Shown here in pieces: positions 6,683 through 11,777 of a DNA stretch of 11,777 nucleotides (positions are counted from its first letter, which is position 1; every line of letters begins with the position of its first letter). The stretch comes from Lachnospiraceae bacterium (lineage in GTDB: Bacteria > Bacillota > Clostridia > Lachnospirales > Lachnospiraceae): the NCBI GenBank assembly GCA_021199405.1, contig JAJQID010000136.1, forward strand, positions 1-11,777. The letters are read 5' to 3'. The notes under the pieces were generated by a model. That model did no database searches, was not told the origin of the DNA, and worked only from the letters and a program-made list of their open reading frames with translations. Both the position numbers and the translations under genes were made by a program.

Positions 6683-7003
6683 ATGACATACGAAAATGAA
6701 CCCATTGATGAGGAAATGACCGTCACTCTGGATCTGGAGGACGGACGCACCGTGGAGTGCGCCGTCATCACTATTCTGGAGGTGGAGGGCAAAGATTATA
6801 TCGTGCTGCAGCCCCTGGATGAAAATGGAGAAAACGAGGATGGGGAGGTATGGTTCTACCGCTACAGCGAGAATCCCGATGACCCCGCAGAAGAGCCGGA
6901 GCTTGGTTATATCAATGACGACGCCGAGTATGAGGCCGTGGAGGATGCCTTTGAGGAATTTCTGGACGACGCGGAATTCGATGAGATTGTAGACGGAGAA
7001 TAG
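6683..7003 (+). CDS. DUF1292 family protein (YrzB-like)
   Basis: 106 residues, strongly acidic. The sequence starts MTYENEPIDEEMTVTLDLED, continues with VECAVITILEVEGKDYIVLQ and EVWFYRYSE, then ends in an Asp/Glu-rich tail (EAVEDAFEEFLDD). This matches DUF1292 (PF06949), small cytoplasmic proteins common in Firmicutes with no established function; in many genomes they sit beside ruvX and the reuJ-like yrzL, which are not here. The start at 6683 is chosen because AAAGGAGG (6668-6675) lies 7 bases upstream; an in-frame ATG at 6626 lies upstream of the ribosome binding site and within the promoter. The last 97 bases overlap the 3' end of the convergent helicase gene. The acidic tail is the antisense of the helicase Ser-rich tail. 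Confidence 0.88.
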   Translation: MTYENEPIDEEMTVTLDLEDGRTVECAVITILEVEGKDYIVLQPLDENGENEDGEVWFYRYSENPDDPAEEPELGYINDDAEYEAVEDAFEEFLDDAEFDEIVDGE

Positions 7004-8775
7004 GTCTCTTTTTCTTCCAGCAATTTATGGAGAAACATGCTGGGTCTCTTTATGTGCCCGCCTTCCCCGCTGATGTAGCAGATTTCCAGCCTGCGCTTTG
7101 CTCTGGTCATCGCCACATACAAAAGCCGACGTTCCTCCTCGATCTCCTCTTTGGACAGATTTTTACCCCGCGGCATTCTGCCCTCATTTACATCCGGCAG
7201 GATCACCGTATCATATTCCAGCCCCTTGGAGCCGTGCATGGTCATCAGATGCACGCCGTCCGGGGGCTTTGTCTTTTTATTTTTGCTCTCCCGAAGCTGC
7301 AGCTGCCGGTCTGTCTCCACATATTCCAGCCACTCCTTTACCTCTGTGTACTGCTCCATCTCTCTGGAAATTTCTTCATACTGCTCCGTGATTTCCTCAT
7401 ACTGGTCTTCCGCCTCCGCCAGCGTATTTTTCAGGTAACGGCCATAGCCGATGCCAATCCAGATATATTTCATGGCAAGTGAAGTCCGCATTCCCTTCAG
7501 ATGCTTTACCTGGGAGGCCAGAGGCGCCGGAAGAGATGTAAAATTCACAATCTGCTCCCGGCTGATAAAGCGGTTGGGCTTATTGGCAATCCTCAGGATG
7601 TCCTTTCTCTCCCCCGTCCCCAGGCCGAGCTTCAGATAGGCCTCCACATCCAGATACCAGTCCTCCTCAAAAACACTTTTGACGTTTTCTTTGATCTGAT
7701 ATGGGATACCGGCCTTTCTCAGGCGGTGAGTGAAGGCTCCCAGCTCCTTGTTGGTGCGGCAGATCAGGGCACACTCATTGAGATCCGGCTGCTCCTGCAG
7801 ACAGACCAGAATTTTTTCCAGCATATCCTCTCTGTTGGGGAAAGCCAGAACCGCCACTCCCTGCTCCACCTGATCCCTGGGTCGGATGGCCTTCTCAAAG
7901 CGGGCCTGATTGTCGGAAATCACCTTCAGGGAGGCCTGTACAATACATTTGGAAGAACGGAAATTCTGATCCAGCAATATTTCCGTCACAGGCCGATAAT
8001 CCTCCAGAAAACGGCGCATCAGACTCACCTCGGCGCCCCGGAAGCGATAAACGCTCTGGTCGTCGTCTCCCACCAGAAACACCGATTTCGCCGGCCCGGT
8101 CAGAAGCTTTAAGATTTCGTACTGCACCGGGTTCATATCCTGACACTCATCCACCAGAATAAAGGGAAAAGCCCTTACCAGCCGCTTTCTGATTTCCATA
8201 TTGGATCTGAGCAGCTGCAGACAGGCAATCTGCAGCTCGTCAAAATCAAAATACCCCTCCTGCTTTAAAGCCTCGGAGTACATCTGATAGATGGTTTCCA
8301 CATCTTTTGGCCCGATCTCGTCGGAAAGGGGCAGCTTTTCTTTGTCCATCCCCACATTGATATAGAGACCCAGAAGCTGCTCCGCCGCCTCCGCAACCCC
8401 CTGAGAATTGTCCTGCAGTACCGTTTTGCAGGCGGATTTTATGAGCATCTGTTTTACATTGGCAGGGACCAGAGTTCGTGGAAATTTTCAGGAGTATGTT
8501 TTCAGAATAAAATAAAAGAATGAGTGGAATGTGCCGAACCAGGGTCTTTCCTGGGGCATCTTTCGTGAAAAGCGTTCCTCCATTTGGACCGCGGCGGCCT
8601 TCGTGAAGGTGATCACCAGAATCCGGGAAGCGTCAACCTTTTGCTTCTCAATCAGGCGGCAGACTCTCTCGGTGATCACCAGAGTCTTGCCGCTGCCGGG
8701 CCCCGCCAGCACAAGGGCGGGTCCCGTAAAATGATCGATGGCCCGCTCCTGGGCCGGTGTGAACTGATCAGCCAA
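6907..8775 (-). pseudogene. UvrD/PcrA-like superfamily 1 DNA helicase, interrupted by one in-frame TGA
   Basis: One continuous frame of 623 codons is broken only by TGA at 8490-8488 (codon 96). The first part has AGPGSGKT (Walker A, residues 24-31) and motif Ia (LVITFTKAAAVQME) and stops after FHSFFYFILKTYS. The rest, in the same frame, carries VDECQD (Walker B), VGDDDQSVYRFRGA (III), LDQNFRSS (IV), TMHGSKGLEYDTVILP (V) and EERRLLYVAMTRAKRR (VI). All SF1A helicase motifs are therefore present but split between two peptides, neither functional alone. The first ATG after the stop (8448) has no clear ribosome binding site. The start is TTG at 8775 with GGAGGAGG 6 bases upstream; it overlaps the gltX stop (TTGGCTGA), implying translational coupling. 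The length is short for UvrD (over 700) but fits the compact helicases of Clostridia. The Ser-rich last 30 residues lie antisense to the DUF1292 gene. Restoring TGG or CGA would give an intact helicase. Confidence 0.87.
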
Positions 8776-10243
8776 GCAGAGCCTCCTCCAGCTTTGCGAT
8801 TCCGGTTCTGATGCGGGATAAGGACTCCTCCTTGCCCAGTACCTCCAGAATCTCGGTAGCTCCGGCGGGCGTGGTCTGTTTGCCGCTGGCGGCGGTACGG
8901 ATGGGCCACATTACAAATCCATTCTTGTAGCCCTTCTCCCCCGCGTAGGAAAGAAGCAGCTGATAGAGGGCGTCGTTGGAATAATCCTCCTGTGCCTCCA
9001 GCAGGGGCAGCACGTCCTTCAAAACCCCAAGAGCACTTTCCGGCGTAGTCTTCATTTTCTTGTGGCGGTACATCTCCGTGTCATATTCCGGCAGAGTCTC
9101 AAAGAAATCCACCATCCCGGTAATATCCGGGAAAACCTCAATACGGGTCTTGACCATGGCGGCCACCTTCTTCAGATCCTGCCCTTTGGTCAGAGCCGCC
9201 TCCAGATACGGCTTTGCCTGCTCATAAAAAACATCAAAATCCATGGCCTTGATATACTCGCCGTTCATCCATTTCAGCTTTCCGATATCAAAAACCGAGG
9301 GGGACTTATTGATCCGATGATAGTCAAACTTCTCAATCAGCTCCTCCATGGAAAAAATTTCCCAGTTTTCCTCGGGGGACCAGCCAAGAAGAGCGATATA
9401 ATTGACCACGGCCTCCGCCACAAAGCCCTGCTCCAGCAGATCCTCAAAGGAGGAATGACCGCTTCTCTTGGAGAGCTTTTTGTGATTTTCATCAGTAATC
9501 AGGGGAAGGTGGATATACACCGGCACCTGCCAGCCAAAGGCCTCGTACAGGCGCACATACTTTGGCGAAGAGGAAAGGTACTCGTTTCCCCGGACCACAT
9601 GGGTGATGTTCATGGTATGGTCATCCACCACGTTGGCAAAATTGTAGGTGGGGTAGCCGTCGGACTTAATCAGAATCATATCGTCCAACTCGGAGTTATC
9701 CACCGTGATATCCCCGTAAAGCTCGTCATGGAAGGTAGTGGTGCCCTCGGTGGGGTTATTCTGGCGAATCACAAAGGGCTTGCCGGCAGCCAGGTTGGCC
9801 TCCACCTCCTCTTTGGAGAGGGAAAGGCAGTGCTTGTCATAGACGGTGATCTCCTTAGTCTCGCCGTCCATCTCGATGGTCTGGCGCAGACCCTCCAGCC
9901 GCTCCTTATCGCAGAAGCAGTAATAGGCCTCGCCCTTGTCGATCAGCTCTTTGGCATATTTCATATAGATGCCGGTCTTCATGCGCTCGCTCTGCACGTA
10001 AGGGCCATAGCCGCCATCCTTGTCCGGCCCTTCATCCGGAATCAGGCCGGTTTTGTCCAGAGTTCTGTTGATGATATCCACAGCGCCCTCCACCTGTCTC
10101 TCCTGGTCGGTGTCCTCGATGCGCAGGACGAAGGTCCCGTTTTCATGCTTGGCAATCAGGTATTCGTATAAGCCGGTGCGCAGATTGCCCACGTGCATTC
10201 TGCCGGTGGGGCTGGGGGCGTAGCGGGTTCTGATTTTTGTCAT
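8768..10243 (-). CDS. gltX: Glutamyl-tRNA synthetase
   Basis: 491 residues from the chosen ATG, the usual GluRS length. It charges tRNA(Glu), and possibly tRNA(Gln) where GatCAB is used, in the cytoplasm. The class I HIGH motif is RYAPSPTGRMHVGN (HVGN at 17-20), RIEDTDQER follows, the zinc/acceptor region has YYCFCDKERLEGLR, and the KMSKS loop is KKLSKR (about 255-260). A longer frame opens at 10291, but MTKIRTRYAPSPTG at 10243 is the normal family start, with GAGGAG 10 bases upstream; the in-frame ATG at 10261 overlaps that site. The helicase gene follows with an 8-base overlap. The leader carries a perfect 21-bp inverted repeat but no T-box sequence. Identification is secure. Confidence 0.96.
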   Translation of the reverse strand: MTKIRTRYAPSPTGRMHVGNLRTGLYEYLIAKHENGTFVLRIEDTDQERQVEGAVDIINRTLDKTGLIPDEGPDKDGGYGPYVQSERMKTGIYMKYAKELIDKGEAYYCFCDKERLEGLRQTIEMDGETKEITVYDKHCLSLSKEEVEANLAAGKPFVIRQNNPTEGTTTFHDELYGDITVDNSELDDMILIKSDGYPTYNFANVVDDHTMNITHVVRGNEYLSSSPKYVRLYEAFGWQVPVYIHLPLITDENHKKLSKRSGHSSFEDLLEQGFVAEAVVNYIALLGWSPEENWEIFSMEELIEKFDYHRINKSPSVFDIGKLKWMNGEYIKAMDFDVFYEQAKPYLEAALTKGQDLKKVAAMVKTRIEVFPDITGMVDFFETLPEYDTEMYRHKKMKTTPESALGVLKDVLPLLEAQEDYSNDALYQLLLSYAGEKGYKNGFVMWPIRTAASGKQTTPAGATEILEVLGKEESLSRIRTGIAKLEEALLG

Positions 10244-10268
10244 TCTATTTAGTCTCCTCATAATTTCC

Positions 10269-10364
10269 GGGAATATCAAATAAAAAAGCACGGCTCTACA
10301 TAAATGTATACTTTGCGAAAAAATATCGTTAATCTTCGCCTTAGCTTTTTTATTTGATATTCCC
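10269..10364. repeat. Perfect 21-bp inverted repeat around a 54-base loop in the gltX leader
   Basis: Bases 10269-10289 (starting GGGAATATCAAATAAAA) are exactly complementary to 10344-10364. The pairing stops sharply on both sides. The loop holds TACAT-AA-ATGTA (about 10297-10308) and GCGAA/TTCGC arms. On the minus strand TTAACG and TATACA, 16 bases apart inside the loop, are a weak candidate gltX promoter. AT-rich long perfect arms suggest a small transposable relic more than a terminator, though the A6...T6 edges could act as a bidirectional terminator. No target duplication was found. Confidence 0.7.
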
Positions 10365-10368
10365 TGCT

Positions 10369-10534
10369 TTAATGCAATTTTAAATCCAAATAACTATAAC
10401 GCAATTTCAACCATATCTCAAGTGTTAATTTTCTTTCTATAATTTGTGTTTCTATAATTTGTGCTATTTCCTTCCACGTTTCATTTCCTGGCGAAACATT
10501 TGCTAATACTCCACACAGCTGTAAATAACACCCT
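10369..10534 (-). pseudogene. Remnant of an unrecognised AT-rich reading frame
   Basis: Directly after the hydrogenase stop, the minus strand stays open for about 55 codons in another frame (…CGVLANVSPGNETWKEIAQ… to …LRYSYLDLKLH, stop at 10369). Codons are AT-rich (ATA, TTA, GAA, AAA), unlike the GC-rich neighbours, and composition is protein-like, with an in-frame 5-residue duplication (QIIET/QIIER). It has no start codon or ribosome binding site of its own outside the hydrogenase gene. It may be the tail of a gene brought in and truncated here, or a chance frame. I do not recognise the protein. Confidence 0.3.
10434..10463. repeat. Two tandem copies of a 15-bp unit
   Basis: TTTCTATAATTTGTG occurs at 10434-10448 and again at 10449-10463 without mismatch. 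The unit length is a multiple of three, so it stays in frame in the AT-rich remnant and gives QIIET-QIIER. Replication slippage is the likely origin. Confidence 0.85.
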
Positions 10535-11776
10535 CTACATATTCTCCGGAATCCTCCGCTCCGAGGTATTGGCATATTGAGTCACGGCTTTAGTCGCCTG
10601 CGGGATGGTGATGTTGGTGCCGGCGCCGGCCACGCAGCCGCCGGGACAGGCCATGCCCTCGATGAGATAACCGTTCAGTCTTCCCGCCTTGGCCATGAGC
10701 AGAGCTTTGCGGCAGTCCTCCAGCCCCTGGGCGTGCTCAATTTTGACTTCGGTTCCCGGATAGTAGGTGTCGATGGCTTTTTTGATGGCTCCCGCGACTC
10801 CCCCGGCAACGCCGTAGCCTCTGCCCAGGGAGGTGGCCCTATTCATCCTTTCTGTCTCCTCCTGCTCTTTCATTTCATTGAAAAAAATGCCCCTCACCTC
10901 AAAGATTCCCGCCAGCTCCTCAAAGGTAATGACAAAGTCCACATCGGAGCGCACTGTGCGTCGGCTGGCCTCCAGCTTCTTGGACACGCAGGGGCCAATG
11001 AATACCACACCAGCATTCGGGTGCTCCTGCTTGATGATCCGGGCGGTGGCTACCATGGGAGTCAGCTCGTTGGAAATCTTATCAATGGTCTCCGGAAAGT
11101 ATTTTTTGGCAAGGACAGACCAAGAGGGACAACAGCTGGTCAGAGAAAAATTCTGTTTGCCGCTGGTTACCTCCTCCACATAATGCCGGGCCTCCTGCAG
11201 GCAGCCGTAATCCGCGCCCAGAGCCGTTTCATAGACGTCTGCAAAGCCAAGAGACAGCAGCGCCTCCTTCAGCATCTGAGGAGTCACTGTGCTGCCAAAC
11301 TGTCCCACAAAGGCGGGAGCTACCTGAGCAATGATCTCTCTGCCGCTTTGCAATGCCCGAATCAGCTGAAAAATCTGGGATTTGTCCGCGATCGCGCCAA
11401 AGGGACAGCTGACCATACACATGCCGCAGGTCACACACTTCTCCGGGTCGATGACCGCCCGGCCATGGTCGCCGGTGCCGATGGCTTTCACCCCGCAGGC
11501 CTTCATACAGGGGCGAACAGAATGGGAAATGGCGTCGTAGGGACAGACTTCCTTACATTTTCCGCACTTGATACACTTTTCCTGGTCAATATAGGATTTG
11601 CCGTTTTTCATGGTCATGGCACCCCTGGGGCAGACCTCGCGGCAGGGATGGGCCGCGCAGCCCATGCACTGGTCCGTGACCTCGAATTTGTTCTCCGGGC
11701 AGGCATGGCAGGCGGATGGGATCACCTGCAAAAGCGGCGGCTCATAATATTTCTCATCAATATTGGATAACTCCAC
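10535..11776 (-). CDS. [FeFe] hydrogenase, group B-like monomeric type (5' end outside window)
   Basis: 414 codons are visible; the frame begins at GTG 11776-11774 only because the window ends, and the gene probably continues upstream. It transfers electrons between ferredoxin and protons/H2. Cys pairs and clusters run CHAC (23-26), CMGCAAHPCREVCP (37-50), CIKCGKCKEVCP (68-79) and CVTCGMCMVSCP (114-125), enough for at least three FeS clusters. The H-cluster motifs follow: L1 TSCCPSW (213-219), L2 GPCVSKK (261-267) and L3 EGMACPGGC (373-381). All four H-cluster cysteines and the proton-relay Cys of TSCCP are present. L2 has GPC rather than the MPC of group A enzymes, and the CxxCxAHPCxxVCP N-terminus suits group B1/B3. 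It ends IPENM-stop (TAG at 10537-10535). No maturation genes are in view. It lies upstream of gltX on the same strand, separated by an AT-rich interval. Confidence 0.88.
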   Translation of the reverse strand: MELSNIDEKYYEPPLLQVIPSACHACPENKFEVTDQCMGCAAHPCREVCPRGAMTMKNGKSYIDQEKCIKCGKCKEVCPYDAISHSVRPCMKACGVKAIGTGDHGRAVIDPEKCVTCGMCMVSCPFGAIADKSQIFQLIRALQSGREIIAQVAPAFVGQFGSTVTPQMLKEALLSLGFADVYETALGADYGCLQEARHYVEEVTSGKQNFSLTSCCPSWSVLAKKYFPETIDKISNELTPMVATARIIKQEHPNAGVVFIGPCVSKKLEASRRTVRSDVDFVITFEELAGIFEVRGIFFNEMKEQEETERMNRATSLGRGYGVAGGVAGAIKKAIDTYYPGTEVKIEHAQGLEDCRKALLMAKAGRLNGYLIEGMACPGGCVAGAGTNITIPQATKAVTQYANTSERRIPENM

Positions 11777-11777
11777 G

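Noticed and set aside
7027..8112. Plus-strand open frames opposite the helicase
   Set aside because: They mirror conserved helicase motifs on the minus strand and lack ribosome binding sites.
1738..8490. Stop-codon reassignment explaining the internal TAA and TGA
   Set aside because: TAA, TGA and TAG all end other genes here (pta TAA, gltX TGA, DUF1292 and hydrogenase TAG), so no single stop is free to be recoded.
8488..8490. Selenocysteine at the helicase TGA
   Set aside because: UvrD-type helicases are not known selenoproteins, the site is not catalytic, and I saw no convincing SECIS-like hairpin just after it.
9062..10171. Plus-strand open frame of 369 codons opposite gltX
   Set aside because: It is the antisense of a clearly conserved glutamyl-tRNA synthetase, with no ribosome binding site and no recognisable protein features.
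10244..10534. T-box riboswitch ahead of gltX
   Set aside because: No AGGGTGGNACCGCG-like T-box sequence and no specifier-loop layout could be found; only the AT-rich inverted repeat is present.
10577..11770. Plus-strand open frame of 397 codons opposite the hydrogenase
   Set aside because: All hydrogenase motifs read on the minus strand; the plus-strand product is a His/Gly/Leu-rich shadow typical of antisense to GC-rich codons.

Overview
The window looks like chromosome from a strictly anaerobic, fermentative member of the Clostridia, most likely a Lachnospiraceae-type gut bacterium. This is inferred from the short Pta with AckA, a group B-type [FeFe] hydrogenase, TmcAL, a DUF1292 protein, AGGAGG ribosome binding sites and a small Cys/Gly-rich membrane peptide. 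Protein-coding DNA is of medium GC, with a few AT-rich intergenic stretches. Most genes lie on the minus strand; only tmcAL and the DUF1292 gene lie on the plus strand.

Layout. Positions 1-1200: the acetate-forming pair pta-ackA (minus; ackA is cut by the window edge) with a good promoter. 1357-2544: tmcAL (plus), a tRNA(Met) modification gene, interrupted by one in-frame TAA. 2681-3736: a beta-propeller lactonase-like protein (minus), convergent with tmcAL, with its own promoter. 3737-4131: a regulatory and mobile interval holding the lactonase promoter, a terminator and a 154-bp palindromic MITE-like element. 4132-4500: a Cys-rich small protein with 12-residue repeats; the MITE-like element supplies its stop codon. 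4636-6567: a large GH13 / glycogen-debranching-like protein in which all three catalytic carboxylates are replaced. 6683-7003: a DUF1292 protein (plus), overlapping tail-to-tail with 6907-8775, a UvrD/PcrA-like helicase (minus) broken by one in-frame TGA. 8768-10243: gltX, glutamyl-tRNA synthetase, overlapping the helicase start by 8 bases. 10244-10534: an AT-rich interval with a perfect 21-bp inverted repeat and the remnant of an unrecognised reading frame. 10535 to the edge: a ferredoxin-like [FeFe] hydrogenase, 5' end outside the window.

How it fits together. Pta/AckA make ATP and acetate from acetyl-CoA, and the hydrogenase handles reduced ferredoxin; together they fit a sugar-fermenting anaerobe. 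gltX and the helicase form a coupled minus-strand unit. The most unusual content is (1) the GH13 protein that has kept its fold but lost its catalytic residues, (2) the Cys-rich repeat peptide trimmed by a palindromic element, and (3) two full-length genes each broken by a single stop with no frameshift, plus a GH13 gene whose Shine-Dalgarno points at an ATA codon. The last group suggests recent point-mutational decay or sequence errors. No CRISPR array, tRNA, rRNA, prophage or transposase gene was seen.
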